This document shows positions 49,924 through 61,829 of a stretch of DNA of 64,000 nucleotides, piece by piece. Made by a program: the position numbers and the translations under genes. The notes below the pieces were generated by a model. That model saw nothing but the letters and a program-made list of their open reading frames with translations, did not search any database and was not told the origin of the DNA. How positions within the stretch are numbered: position 1 is the stretch's first letter; each line of letters opens with the position of its first letter. The DNA comes from Pyxicephalus adspersus (lineage: Eukaryota > Chordata > Amphibia > Anura > Pyxicephalidae): positions 136,222,917 to 136,286,916 of the forward strand of contig NC_092861.1 of the NCBI RefSeq assembly GCF_032062135.1. The letters are read 5' to 3'.

Positions 49924-50481
49924 CCTCCCTAGCAGAAATCCTGAGTGTGACTTGGGGTGGATTTACCATGTAAAAAGCGGTAATCTCGAGTCACACTCGG
50001 GCTCGCTTCAAACATAAAAAACTCACCTTGTTCTGTTGTTTCTGGTCCTTGAAGCTCCTCCGGACACGTCTTTTTTCTTTGATCTTCTCAAAGAAATGTG
50101 CAGAGATGTTCTTCAGGGTTTCCCGGTAAAATTGGTGCATGTGTCGGTGCGGGCGGGAGGAGTGGTAGGAAATTCAAATAGTTTTGTATTGGATTCAATA
50201 CAAAATAGCTGTATTGAGTTTAATACGAAGAAATCTTTATATTATATATTTAAATTATACATGTTGCTGTACAGTTATATTGCATATGTAACAATTTTTT
50301 TTTTTTTTTTAACAGATTTTTGGTTTATTTAAAGTTTATTAATAAATTTATTAAATATTGGACATACTACGGTGCTTTATGCCTAAGAAAAAAAGGCCTA
50401 CAATGTAAAATACATTTCTATACAAAAAAAATGTAACGCTTTTTGTGTGGAAATACGGACAGAATTAGAACGCTATGGGGG
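49924..50481 (+). mobile_element. piggyBac-like MITE, complete copy
   Basis: Flanked by TTAA on both sides (49920-49923, 50482-50485). The termini CCTCCCTAGCAGAAATCC and (reverse complement) CCCCCATAGCGTTCTAATT are imperfect inverted repeats. A subterminal inverted pair (GAGTGTGACTTGGG / CTCGAGTCACACTCGG), a GC-rich block and GTATTGGATTCAATAC follow. 558 bp, no transposase. TTAA specificity fits piggyBac. Confidence 0.88.
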
Positions 50482-51623
50482 TTAATTGTCTGCTCACCAG
50501 GAATGAAAGTGAGGGTAAATCTGAAATTCAGAGGAATAGGGAGGAAATGTTCCAACAAAAACACTTGTTCAGATGACAACAGTATAAGAGGGAAGATCTT
50601 TCACATTGGAAAGATATCTTCTCACTCCCTGTTCTTCCTAAAAAATAGAAACTGACAGCAAAAAATATATCTCTATTCCAAAGAAAATTATAAGCCTGGG
50701 GAAAATGACCTTGATCCTCCCTAATAAATACAACCTAGGTTTTGGCAAAATTACTCCTTGTTAAAAAAAAGAAAGCCCAGAATTGGGAAAATTTAATTCT
50801 GCTAATCACAAAGAACTTTCTCCTTGTGTAAGTCATTCTTTGAAAGTCTTCTGTTCAATATAACATTCTTTTTAATTACAGGAAGCATTAAATTAGAAAT
50901 ATGAAATGTAATGTTGAAATATTTGTGTCAAGGTTATTCCTGAACACCATTACAATCTTCTAGGACAAATTATACAGGACACTACACTCAGGAACATTTG
51001 GTAAGCTGACATCATGCATGCTCATGCAATAAAGTGCCATTATCAGTGATCGGTCATGATACATAAAGTCTGATGATAGGATATTCATCACGGAACATCC
51101 ATTTTAATATTCTGGGTTATTATCGCTCTGTACACCACAGCAGAAGTGCTTGTTTGTGCCTTTTCATTTGGGCAGTAGTTATCCTTCTATATTAAGCCAA
51201 AGCATACTCCCAAAATCACCCACTATAAATCCCAAGCCAACCTTTCATTATGAAGGAACAATAATATGCTGTATTTAGGCAAGGAGGAGAATACATCCAC
51301 CATCATTAAAAAACAGTGTTCTGAACAAAGATAATCACCAAAACAGAAGACTGTACAAGGTGGGGTGGAGGGAGAGGAATTCTGCCATTTAAATCTGTGT
51401 CTGGAATTTAGCTTGAAATTAACAACATTTATTTGGGGAAAAATACTGGTAGACTAAAAAAGGGTAATTTTTGTTAAGGAAAAAATACAAACCCTGGGGT
51501 TCATTGAATTGTGGAATCACAAGACGTCCATGTTGCCAAATTTTGGAGGACCCACATGAAACCTCATGTAACACAAGAAAAATGTATTATGCAAAAAACT
51601 AATACTCCAATTCTTTGGTATAT

Positions 51624-51831
51624 GGGCCTGATTAAAGCTTTCCAAAGCTGGAGACACTTTCGTCAGTGAACATGGGTGATCCAGCAAACCTGCAATGGAT
51701 CTGGTCCAGGATTGAAAACATTTGCTAACAAATACCAAATGACTTTTAAGAAATCTATTCCAGGTTTACTGGATCCCCCAGGTTCACTGATGAAAGTGTA
51801 TCCTCTCCAGCCCTGCTTTAATAAATCAGGT
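51624..51831. mobile_element. Palindromic fold-back MITE, copy 3
   Basis: GGGCCTGATTAAAGCTTTCC, GTGATCCAGCAAACCTGC and CATTTGCTAACAAATACC pair with the right half (GGTTTACTGGATCC, CCTGATTTATTAAAGC on the minus strand). Arms are ~80 bp or longer. Best-preserved copy of the family. Confidence 0.8.
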
Positions 51832-52114
51832 GCTATGTCTTGACATGAATGTAGGTCACAGTATAATGGCTGCACAATCAGGCAATTCTGTAATCAATTT
51901 GGAGACCACCTCCAGGACATTGTAGATAAACATAATACGAAAGTGGATGACCACTATGTGTATAAACACGAATCAAGGACTGAGGTGTTGAAAGTCCAAA
52001 TTTTGGAAAAGAGGGAGATTCTCATTGGGGCAGGGCACTTAACTCTGTTGAGCAGAAAAGCAAACTTCTGAATATTAACCATAGATCCTAGGATACGCAA
52101 TTTATAAGGCCTAC

Positions 52115-52402
52115 GGCTGCATACACGGGTTCAATAATTGTTTCACGTTCCTATCAAACGACAAAAGACTGAACAATGAATCAATGAATGAATGAGCGCT
52201 GTACATACATTGCCATTCTGCTCTACTGGGGGGGGGGGGACAACGGAGCTCTCCTCTTTACATTCAATACAATTGTTCGTGGATACACAAGGACGGATCC
52301 ATGAACGACAAATGATGATCGCTGCACACACGCCAAATTAGCGTCCATTGTCAGCCCTGAGGCGATTATCAGACAAGAATCATCTAACGTGTGTGCATAG
52401 CC
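52115..52402. mobile_element. Harbinger-like MITE
   Basis: Ends GGCTGCATACACGGGTTC and (reverse complement) GGCTATGCACACACGTTAGA. The interior has GAGCGCTGTACATACA, an 11-base G run (~52229) and GGACGGATCCATGAACGAC, as in 46442-46710. No clear 3-bp duplication. Confidence 0.8.
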
Positions 52403-54199
52403 TGAGGCCTCAACTTTAAATCGCATTGGTCCCAATTTTAGGATTAGGCTTTAAGAAGCTACCTATCTTCTTTTCATTTTTCCTTTTCTCTTTGTGTTCT
52501 TCATCCTTGTGTTTCTACCTCTGTTATGTCTCATATTATCTGAAGAACTTCCTTTTATATAATTGATAGTCATGATAGTCATGAGTATTTTTTTTTTGGT
52601 TTAACCTTTCAAACATTTGTCCTGTTAAAGATCCACAGGACTCTACACTGCATATATCAAAGGAGTCAATTGTATATCCATATCAAGTCTTCCATTGATA
52701 GCCTGTCGAAAAGATGAACAAAGGAGTAATAACTGATTAATGTTTTTTTAAAAAAACAATGACCACACCTGTGTGCTTTAACCCTTATAGCCTTCACTAC
52801 TCTAAAACCATGAACCATTTGTGGTTGAAATGCATCAGTGATGGAGCCTGCATTCCATAGGAGATATGTTAATTGTTACAATAAAATTTAAATATTGAGA
52901 ATTTGGTGAATGATGCATAATACTGAAGTCTGGAGTGGTACCTTGCAGAATTCCATTCAAAAAAAGTTTTATGTATTGTTTACCAGTCAACAATGTTTGC
53001 TTTGCATCAGTCACTGAATAATATTATAACACTCCAATACCACAAACAAAGTTTTGATTAAAGTCAGGAAACCCACACAAATGTCTAAGAACATACAAAG
53101 TCCATGCAAATATATTGGATTGTGGAGAGTAAACTCAGGACTATACTGCTTCAAGGCAATCAGTGACTCTGAAGACTGCCATGCACCAAGACAAATTACC
53201 TTTTCATTAAAATGTTTGTGGCTATAAAAGTGTAGAAAAGAAAAGCTGCTTACAAGCATACCAGGCCTTAATGTGTGAATGATATAAATATAAATAATGA
53301 AGTATGGTTTTCAATTACTATCCATCAACCCCAAAATAATAACCCTTGTCCTTGCTCATTATTAAACTGCTTTTATTGTTTAATTATTTATTTCAGGTGT
53401 ATTCAGTAACGTTATCCATCACAGGTGATGTTCAAAATTTAAATACTTTCCATGAAAGCCGTCCAGTGACCTTCCATGGTGTAGACATTTTCCAGAGACT
53501 GTCAATGCAGGGGATTTGGTAACCAGACTTTACGTAGCTCAGAAAAAACTAAATCAATCTACAACTGCAATGTACTAAAATTCATGGTGCTAACAACACA
53601 GGTAGGTTTTACCTTATACATGGTGGGCAATAAATTCTTGCAATAGACAGGCTCGCTTTATCTTTAGGCCAAAATAACATTAAACACACCCTATACTTAT
53701 TGCAATCAGCAAAGCTTATGGTTTCTGCTGATTGGAAAGTTCATACGTTGACTTAGCAAGGGGAATGTCAAACTATTCACATAGAAAGCAAAGCTACTGG
53801 CAGGTATCAGTAGAAGTTTTATACTCAGGCTATGGTACCTAAAGTATGGTAAAGCAAGCTCCCAAAATTTGCACACCCTTTGTTTTGTTGCACTAGGAAT
53901 GCATTTCGCTAACTTAAACTGAAAGTTGAGCTGGGCTTTAAATGAACCTGGTCTAAAATGTTTTAGGCAAAAGTGCTAAGTATTAAATCCGTAGTACCTG
54001 TAAGTCAGTTATCATATCCTTGGGTTCCAAGGATTCTAGGGCCAAGATGAACATATGGAGATGAGGCTTTGACTTATATTAAGTCTTACATATTTTTTTT
54101 ACACTGGATAGTGTAGGGAATAGTTAGAATCATTTATGCCATATGAGTCTCGTTTAGGAGAACTGCTTTCACTGGACACAACTAGAATTGAGAAGAAAC

Positions 54200-54267
54200 C
54201 TGTTCAATATGAAGGGAAATCCTTCATATTGAACAGATTTCAACTGTCTAAAGGATATAGACAGTTG
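54200..54267. repeat. Two adjacent perfect hairpins
   Basis: CTGTTCAATATGAAGG (54200-54215) pairs perfectly with 54221-54236 across a 5-base loop. CAACTGTCTA (54241-54250) pairs perfectly with 54258-54267 across 7 bases. Only four bases separate them. No transposon termini are visible nearby. Confidence 0.92.
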
Positions 54268-54936
54268 CCCCCACACCCAACACAAAAAGGGGTGACAGTT
54301 GTTCACCCATTATTCTTATTCTGGTCACCAGGACGAATAGGTGTGCACTACCATTTTGCTGTTTAACTGGGCAAGTTAAAGAATTAGTAAAGGACATGAT
54401 AATACCCACTGAGCTATCCAAAGAGCCAAACACACTGTTCAACCTGGAAGCTCTGCTTGTATGTTTCAATGAACCCTAAAAGCAGTGGATAGGAATGCTG
54501 CTATGGCTTACATTTAGGCTGTATACGGCAGATTGAGCTTGCACTGCTAATATACACATAGCCTTGGCCAAAACCAAAGCTACATTCCTTAAATAAATAA
54601 TTAGGCACCCTTATCTGAATCTAAACATTATCAGAGAGGCTCAGAGTATGAGCCATTGAAGGCAGAAATCTCCGTTAGCCTCATCACCAGACCAACATGT
54701 AGCACCACCTTCATTCCCTGATAAACCTTTATGCGCTTTAAGCCCTCTGAGTAGAAGCATAGTAGGTCTAATCATGGGTCATTATTTGTGTAGTATAAAC
54801 ATCCTCAGTTGTATTTATAAGATGACCTAAAAGTGCTGCAATAAAACAGTCAATGAATGCTGATTGTCACCTTGTTCAATGCTCTTTTCCTGCATCCATT
54901 TTCTCATATACACCTTCTTCACATACATTTTCTTAC

Positions 54937-55034
54937 CATTCTCCTGGTCATGACCTTCTGGAAGAGCAAGGTGCATCCCGCTATGTTTTCTTGTTAGGGG
55001 AACATCAGCCAGGCTGCTCTCTTTTTCACTGTCA
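54937..55034 (-). CDS. TTC7A: TTC7A internal exon, linker region
   Basis: This 98-bp minus-strand exon has an acceptor ending TTCTAG and a donor GTAAGA. The first base completes a Ser codon begun by the previous exon. It then reads DSEKESSLADVPLTRKHSG and continues MHLALPEGHDQEN, ending with one base of a Gly codon. This is the acidic, Ser-rich linker between TPR blocks. The motif K-x-SGMHL-x-LP followed by a HD-rich stretch is what I recall for TTC7A, whereas TTC7B has an unrelated linker here, so this exon decides the paralogue. The recall is from memory, not an alignment. The linker is probably disordered. Confidence 0.9.
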
Positions 55035-55788
55035 CTAGAACAACATAAATAACAATACAGACCAATCATGAAAATGTTTAGTAACCCACCAGTGGTAATA
55101 TTGTATAGGTGACTATGGCATTTTCTGAAAAATTTTAGGCATGACAATTAATTGAAAACCAATTACCAAAACCAGGACGTATATGCACTACGGCAAACTG
55201 TAGGCACAAAATCTTTGGTGGCCAAACCAACTTTCCTCTGCTAGCCTCATGTTGCTTGCACAAAATATGTTTTATTTTTATTTGTTCTGCCCTGGCTTAT
55301 AATAATGTGACAATGTCCAAAAAAAGTTTGTATTAGTTAACTGTATTTCTATTGATGAAGGGTAAGGGGTGGAGGGGCGGTGGAATTGCCTTTTTTCACA
55401 TTATTGGTTCACATGGATCAGTTAATATGGATACATAATGGTTTCTTTGACCACATCTTGAGTTTGGGATCACTGAAGCAGTATCTCTAAACCAGGGTTC
55501 CTCCAGAGGTTGCTAGAGGTTCCTTGAGAATTTCAGTGGTGCAGATATATAAGGAAAGCCCTATTAAAAAGACAATGTGAATATAGGTTGGGCAGTAGGT
55601 TCTATATGGAATCTCAGCATAGCAAGAAAAAGCCATTTTTAAAAACCATAATTTTCTGGTTTGATAAAGCTAAATTATGCTATACTAAAAGTGAGATCAA
55701 TGACAGGTCCATTTGTCATATTCTAAGCTTTCTTCTGTCCTGGTTTCAGTCTGTCATATAGTAATTGTCAATAGCAGATGAGAATTAC
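55035..55788 (-). other. TTC7A intron, 754 bp
   Basis: Short intron between the linker exon and the preceding exon. It contains a fragment of a hAT-like repeat at 55479-55545 and otherwise plain AT-rich sequence. Confidence 0.88.
55479..55545 (+). mobile_element. hAT-like element fragment
   Basis: CAGTATCTCTAAACCAGGGT then TCCTCCAGAGGTTGCTAGAG. This is the left end of the family at 20538-20731. Confidence 0.6.
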
Positions 55789-55905
55789 CTGAGTTGTGAA
55801 TAGTTAAACAGTTTCTGCCACAGGTATAGCATATGGCGGCAGGTTATCAGAGCCTCCTCGGGTCCTTTGTGCTTCCACTCCAGTTTTGTTTTGGTGAACA
55901 ATAAA
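55789..55905 (-). CDS. TTC7A: TTC7A internal exon (first of four in window)
   Basis: Read on the minus strand, this 117-bp exon has an acceptor ending ATCTAG and a donor GTAATT. It starts after two bases of a codon, then reads [19 protein letters not shown] and ends [11 protein letters not shown] plus two bases. The split first codon would be AAT (Asn) if the previous exon ends AA, which fits the NFNL context I recall in TTC7 proteins. TTC7 proteins are TPR-helix scaffolds that, with EFR3 and FAM126/hyccin, hold PI4-kinase IIIalpha at the plasma membrane to make PI4P. The fragment is one TPR-like helical pair. The next exon follows after a 754-bp intron and joins in frame. The family assignment is firm. 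The choice of paralogue A over B rests mainly on the next exons. Confidence 0.9.
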
Positions 55906-57540
55906 CTAGATGGAAAAATAAATAGAACTTTGTGAGTTCACAGGAGTGGAAGATAAATTATAGAGAACAATAGTGATAATCTCCAATGGATGGTCAAAAT
56001 GCAGCAAAACAGGAAACGTAGCTTGTTGTTGAAGTTATATCTGCTGGGTGTTTGTCATGTGTTGCTAAGTTACTGTATAGAAGATTGATGTATATAATGT
56101 TAGCATGTTGATAAAGGGGGTAGAAAAAGAATAAGTGAATGATTATTGTAGGATCATTTAACTTAAACTTTATATGGAGAAGAACTGTTCATGTGGGGGT
56201 CTTTGTTTGGCTGGCAATGTTTAGTGACTCATGTCCGAGAAGAGAAGAATTTACAGGATTTAGGTAAAAAAGAATTCCACTACAGATTCTTTTTACTCCA
56301 AGGGAATTTGAAAAACCCAAGCAAGTCCTGTAATTGGTATATAGGAAGAGTTAAGACTTTTGGATATATACCAATCTGGCTGCAGAAACTAGACATCAGT
56401 TGGACATTAGGCGATGATCTGGGAAGCAAAGCTTAACCATGTACCGTGCAACCATGCATGTCAGTGAGTTAGAACAGGAGCAAAATATTGAGTAATTTAA
56501 ATGTCCTGGATAGGATATAGAATGTATTTGACATTGAATGGTTTTACAACTTCACATCCAGTCGTATAGCCCTAAGAGAAAAATGCACTTTCAGAATATC
56601 TTCAATGGTACTCCACTCCACCTTTTCCTTACTTTGACTCAACCAATGCCCCAACAACCACAAATGTGTTTTTTTACCAAGATCAAAAACAATGCAATCC
56701 ACAGTTTGTGTACATTCCTTCTGTACATTTCTAAAGGTTCATCTGCCTTGCTCTACCTCCCCTGGAAAAAGCCAATAGAAGTTTATGGGGCTGTAACATG
56801 GGTTTAAGCAGGAGAGAAGACTTGAAGCAAAAGAATGCATGCATTGTAGGGGGTGGAGAGTTTAGGTTAAGTATGTCTTAGGTAAGTGGATGAGGGGGTA
56901 GTGTAAAGGAAAAGGTTGTAAGTACACTCTGTCACAAAACAGTACACTTGTGTAATTGGGCTCTGAACAAACCATTCACTCTAGTTACAGGGCTTTAATA
57001 CTGAATCAATACCCTAAAATGGGTATTTGGCATGAATCTGGTAATAGCGGCTTCCATTTCATTCCAATAGCGGCGGACATACCATTCCATAATAAGATGC
57101 TAAACATTGCACTGTAGACAAAGAAGGTAGAAATTTCGGCTCACAAAATAACTGCGAATGCAACAGTAAATCCGAAAGTAGGAGGTTTCCCTGCTGTGCT
57201 CAAAGACAGAAGTGCATATGAGATGTGAAGACTAAAACCTGACCCACGCCAAACAAATATACATTTTTAAAAACTCACTGTAACATGTACTTATGTAGAG
57301 TTCAGCGGTAAAAATTTATTTTCCTCAAACTCTGTAACAGAAAGGAACCTAGAGAAATAGTTGAGAACATAACAATAAAACCTGATGCTAGAGAGTTGAA
57401 CCACTTTGTGTTATCCTACATTTCTGTTGAGGGGAAGATCTGGACTCAATATCCCAGTAAAAGTTCTCACTACAGCGGTTTGGTTTTCAATTTTTATAGA
57501 TGTGAGAAAACTGCAATAGAAAATGGAAAGGCACAAGGTA

Positions 57541-57870
57541 CAGCCAGGCATGGTGGCTTAGAGGTCGGCATTCTGGCCTTTGTAGCGCTAGGTCCAGGTT
57601 GGAATCTCAGGACACTATCTGCATTGGGTTTGCAAATTCTCCCCATGTTTGTGTGGGTTTCCTCTGGGTACTCTGGTTTCCTCCTCCATTCCAAAAAAAA
57701 ACATGCAGTTAGGTTAATTGACTTTCCCCCACAATTGACGTTAGCCTGTGTTAACATATGACTATGGTAGGGACATTAGATTGTGAGCCCCTTTGAGGGA
57801 CAGTTAGTAACATGACTATCAACTTTGTGAAGTGCTGCGTAATATGATGGCGCTATATAAGTACTAGTTA
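57541..57870 (+). mobile_element. tRNA-like SINE, near-complete
   Basis: Head with TGGTGGCTTAGAGGTC and GGTCCAGGTTGGAATCTC (degenerate A and B boxes). The middle has CAAATTCTCCCCATGTTTGT and GTGGGTTTCCTCTGGGTACT. The tail GCTGCGTAATATGATGGCGC then TATATAAGTACTAG ends in an A-rich run. The best copy of the family also found at 8647, 12590 and 21030. Non-coding retroposon mobilised by an L2-type LINE, by analogy. Confidence 0.88.
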
Positions 57871-58239
57871 ATAAAAAAAAAAAATAAAAAAAACAATTAC
57901 ATCCTATGGAAATGATTGACTTTTTCAACATATTTAAATATAAAACATTAGGTATTCATTTAAACAGCGCTGACAGATAAAGATATCTAATATCTAATAA
58001 AACAAATGACACAGAAAATATACACAATATAATAATTCCCATAACCTATAAAAATGCAGACGTGCTTTGTGGTAAAAGTACATCCCTTACATTTACCACA
58101 ATGTAATTAAAATCTGGTCTTCAAGATTAGGTGTCACTGATAAAGACCTCCTTAGAGAGAATTATGGTGGAACTTGTTATATTTAAACCTTAGATATCTA
58201 GGGTCGGGTGTTCTATTTGCTATTGATGTATGTGGTGTC

Positions 58240-58850
58240 ATCATGTCAAAATTAAAAAAAATCCCTAAGGTTCTCAGAAAGAATGTTGTGAATGTCAATG
58301 AGTCTGGATATGGATTCAAAGAGATAGTAAGAAAATATTCTAAGAATGGTGTAGATTGCAAGCAAACGGTATTCTGTGCAGGACTGGCAGGCTGAACAAA
58401 TTATCTCAAATGCTGACCTTTCATGATATAAAAAAAGTCTCTAAGAACCCCAAAATATTGGCGGTAACTCTTATAACAGTTGTTGCCAACGTGTATGCAT
58501 ATAGAGAAGGGAACTTCGCCATTTTACCCTGCATAGTACATGTTCTAGGAAAAGACCATGGCTGTATAAAGGGGACAATAAAGCCAGATCTACAGTTATT
58601 TGTTTAACTTATAGTCAAAGTGTTGCCTTTTTGGAACAATGTGCCGTGACCTGTTAAATCAAAGATAAAAGTTGTATAGCAACGGTAACAGTAGACACAA
58701 TTTAGGGAAAAGAATCTCTTACCATCTTGAAAGCATTGCGGTGGAAATGTTATGGTTTGTGGTGGTTTTGCTGCTTCAGGGTCTGGGCAGTTTGTAGTTA
58801 TTGAGTCAACAACAAATTTTGTGCCATATCCAAGTGTGCCTAATCAGGCC
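58240..58850 (+). pseudogene. Tc1/mariner transposase relic
   Basis: Pieces of one transposase lie in order but in different frames. At ~58243 the frame reads MSKLKKIPKVLRKNVVNVNE then SGYGFKEIVRKYSKNG (N-terminal helix-turn-helix). At ~58379 it reads TGRLNKLSQM then KKVSKNPKI. At ~58730 it reads HCGGNVMVCGGFAASGSGQF, matching the conserved GGGNVMVWG block near the second catalytic Asp. Frameshifts and stops separate them, and the C-terminal third is missing. Inactive, and a different family from the copy at 36690. Confidence 0.85.
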
Positions 58851-59110
58851 CATTAACTCAAATTTGGCAAAATTTCCTAAGCTGAAAGATATTTGTGGTG
58901 TTTTCTTCCATTATCTGCTCATTTCAAATCCCCCCACAACATTTTATTTCAAATCAAAGCTTTGAGTAGATGAGTCCTTGACGCTCTATTTGTTTTGTTT
59001 AAACCTTTGCTTAGTGGGTTTGCTGTCTTCCTTCAATCACTAAAATTGTTAGAAGATTCAAATGTGGTTTATTATCATATTTTAGACAGATGGCCTAACA
59101 TATTCATTAA

Positions 59111-59335
59111 CCTCCCCAGCGGTAACCCCAAGTGGTACTCGAGGTAAAAAAAACATACTGAAAGTGGTAACCCCGAGCCACACTCCGGGTAGCTAAAACA
59201 ATGTAAAGCAATGATAAATCGAGCCTTACCTCATCCGCCGGGATCCTTCTTCATGATCCCAATCTCCTTACTTCTTCCAGCGTCCTCTGCACCTGCTTAG
59301 TCACCCGGAAGTTCCCAGTCAACGTTCTTTTTTTA
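59111..59335 (+). mobile_element. piggyBac-like MITE, 3' truncated
   Basis: TTAA (59107-59110), then CCTCCCCAGCGGTAACCCC and a second GGTAACCCCGAGCCACACTC, as in the complete copy at 49924. The right terminus is missing. Confidence 0.75.
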
Positions 59336-59429
59336 AAAATTTATTTAATGTATTTAATTTATTTATTTAATGTATTATTTTGACATGATTTTGTGTTTCA
59401 AACTTTATTATACTTATACTACCTTGTTT

Positions 59430-59515
59430 CCCCTATGATAAGGCACTGTCTTATATTTTTAGAAATGCCAAAATATGCCCTAGGTCTTATTTTCAGGGGG
59501 ATGTCTTATTTTTCC
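59430..59515. repeat. Interspersed repeat fragment (AATAAGAC type)
   Basis: AGGCACTGTCTTATATTTTT and CTAGGTCTTATTTTCAGGGG with ATGTCTTATTTTTCC. A familiar vertebrate short repeat in style. Class not assigned. Confidence 0.5.
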
Positions 59516-59558
59516 ATGAAGAAGACCGCAGTATACATTTATTGTTGAAAATCACTCA

Positions 59559-59649
59559 TGATCACTCATGTGCCATTGATTGTCCCCTTCTGATAACTCT
59601 GTGCTATTCATTGTCCCCTTCTGATCACTCATGTGCCATTCAATATCAG
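59559..59649. repeat. 31-32-bp minisatellite, about three units
   Basis: Units TGATCACTCATGTGCCATTG plus ATTGTCCCCTTC, the third partial. Confidence 0.88.
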
Positions 59650-61507
59650 AGACTGGTAAAAAGTTATGCAAAACACCTACAAAAAGTAATTTCTGCTAAA
59701 GAGGAAAACCGCAGCTTTTTTTTTGCACTTACAGTACAGCATTATCTGTTAATATTTTTTTGGATTTTTTTTGGATTGTTTGACCTTTCTATGTATGAAC
59801 TGTTTGAATGAAGATTTATGTGGAGTTCTAAACACCAATGGAGTTCTAAACAAAATTTGAAAAGAATGTTAGCTATGCCAACTGTTTAAAGTAAAACCTT
59901 TAAATTGCCATATGAGAGCAATCTTTCACCCCTCTAAAGCATATATTTACCTTTTTTTTTTTTGTTCCCTCATTGCACCAAAGTGAGCGCCAAATAAAAT
60001 CCTTGATAGTACTACACTTGGGGTGCACTCAATATGACATTGATTGCCCAGACCCCAGCATGCTTTATGACCCCACCAACTTGTAGGACTTTATTTTGAC
60101 TCCTAGCAGCTGAGTGGAGCAGCAAGAGACTGAAGAGAATGGGTATGCAGGTATAGAGATTTGATGTACAGTGAATCTGTTCCTTTACCACGCATAGACA
60201 AAACCCAGATTCACCTAAAATTTTCAATTTGATTTGCCTACAACTTTAAGATGTAATATTGTAAATATTATATTAATTTAAATATAGTAAAATTTTGCAA
60301 GGCTGCATACCCTTCACTGCCTCCCCGCTTATTCTAATGCGCACACATATTCCTGGCACACCAAAACTATGCCCATATGTTTCGCTGTCCATTTAAGGCA
60401 AAATAAACTGGAGGTTACATTATCCTTTCAGTGTTCCAGTTCTGTTTGGAATCCCCTGTTGAAGCCGGCAGACAACCTTCTGTCAGGTTATTTAATAAAC
60501 GAGCCAGGGCCGGGGAGAATGAGACATGACATTAATTCCCTGTGTGCACACTCCACATTCTGTCCAGCCATAGCAATCAATAGTAATTCAGTTCACATAC
60601 CGATACATCATGCTGGATCATTTAGAGGAGGAAGTATCATAGCACAGCGCTGCTGATACAATCAGGAATGGATAAATGAAAGGCAGGCTTGTTTAGGGAT
60701 TTGTTTGGACTTAACTTGCTTCTTTTCGCAGAATAGGCAATCCTGTAATCCCTCCATGCCGTACGCTTTCATGATCAGAGAATCAAGTGTTTATGCAAAG
60801 CTGCATAATGTTACCTGTCTATATGTAAATACGTAGAATTGAGCCTCTCCAAATAATGCTAAAGTGTGTAGAAGTGGGAGACAGCACAAGAGCTTGCACT
60901 CAGACTAGTCATCTTTAATAAGGCTTTTGTCTCCCTTCAAACTGTAAAACAATTTACAGTATGGCAAAAGAAAATATTTCCCCGGATGATGACAATCTAT
61001 GGCACATAGGCAATTGCCATTCTGAGGACTGGATCTGGTCATTTCACTCGAGGATATTACATTACAGTTTTTGCGACAGCCACTCAATAGGTTAAGTCCA
61101 GTAACAGAGGTCCATGGTGATATACCTGGAACTAACCTCTATTGCAGAATGATGTTTGCAAAGAGATTTGCCATTAACATTCCACTAGAGTGGCCACACC
61201 ACTCTAAGATGAGAAATAAGATTTGCTATACAGAGGACGCCAGTGGAATACAAGGTAATACATTGGTCCCTAGTTATCTGACTCAATTCCTACACTAATG
61301 CATTGTGGTGATTGTATCTTGATACCTTTAAACATAAATTATTTATTGCAGCTCTATAATTATTAAAATATCAGTAAATGCAAGTACTCGATCATGACCT
61401 GGTATTAGCTTCTTCCAGTCCCTTTACAGAAGGGTTGGAGTGTAAAAGAAAGAAGCAGTGCAAGGAGTCAATCAGTGTGTTAACAAAACATGTGCATAAA
61501 AGGAGGA

Positions 61508-61817
61508 NNNNNNNNNNNNNNNNNNNNNNNNNNNNNNNNNNNNNNNNNNNNNNNNNNNNNNNNNNNNNNNNNNNNNNNNNNNNNNNNNNNNNNNNNNNNN
61601 NNNNNNNNNNNNNNNNNNNNNNNNNNNNNNNNNNNNNNNNNNNNNNNNNNNNNNNNNNNNNNNNNNNNNNNNNNNNNNNNNNNNNNNNNNNNNNNNNNNN
61701 NNNNNNNNNNNNNNNNNNNNNNNNNNNNNNNNNNNNNNNNNNNNNNNNNNNNNNNNNNNNNNNNNNNNNNNNNNNNNNNNNNNNNNNNNNNNNNNNNNNN
61801 NNNNNNNNNNNNNNNNN
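61508..61817. other. Assembly gap (310 N)
   Basis: A run of N. It directly abuts an LTR-like repeat on its right, which probably caused the assembly break. Confidence 0.99.
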
Positions 61818-61829
61818 TTGGCTGCTAGA

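Larger units (their letters stand above)
47284..54936 (-). other. TTC7A intron, 7.7 kb
   Basis: This intron holds short hairpins near 47.7, 48.97 and 54.2 kb, a complete piggyBac-like MITE, a fold-back MITE and a Harbinger-like MITE. The stretches 47830-48960, 50490-51620 and 52403-54190 show no genes or recognisable repeats. Confidence 0.85.

Noticed and set aside
54136..54366. 76-codon frame across the paired hairpins
   Set aside because: No family match, and the hairpins dictate its sequence.
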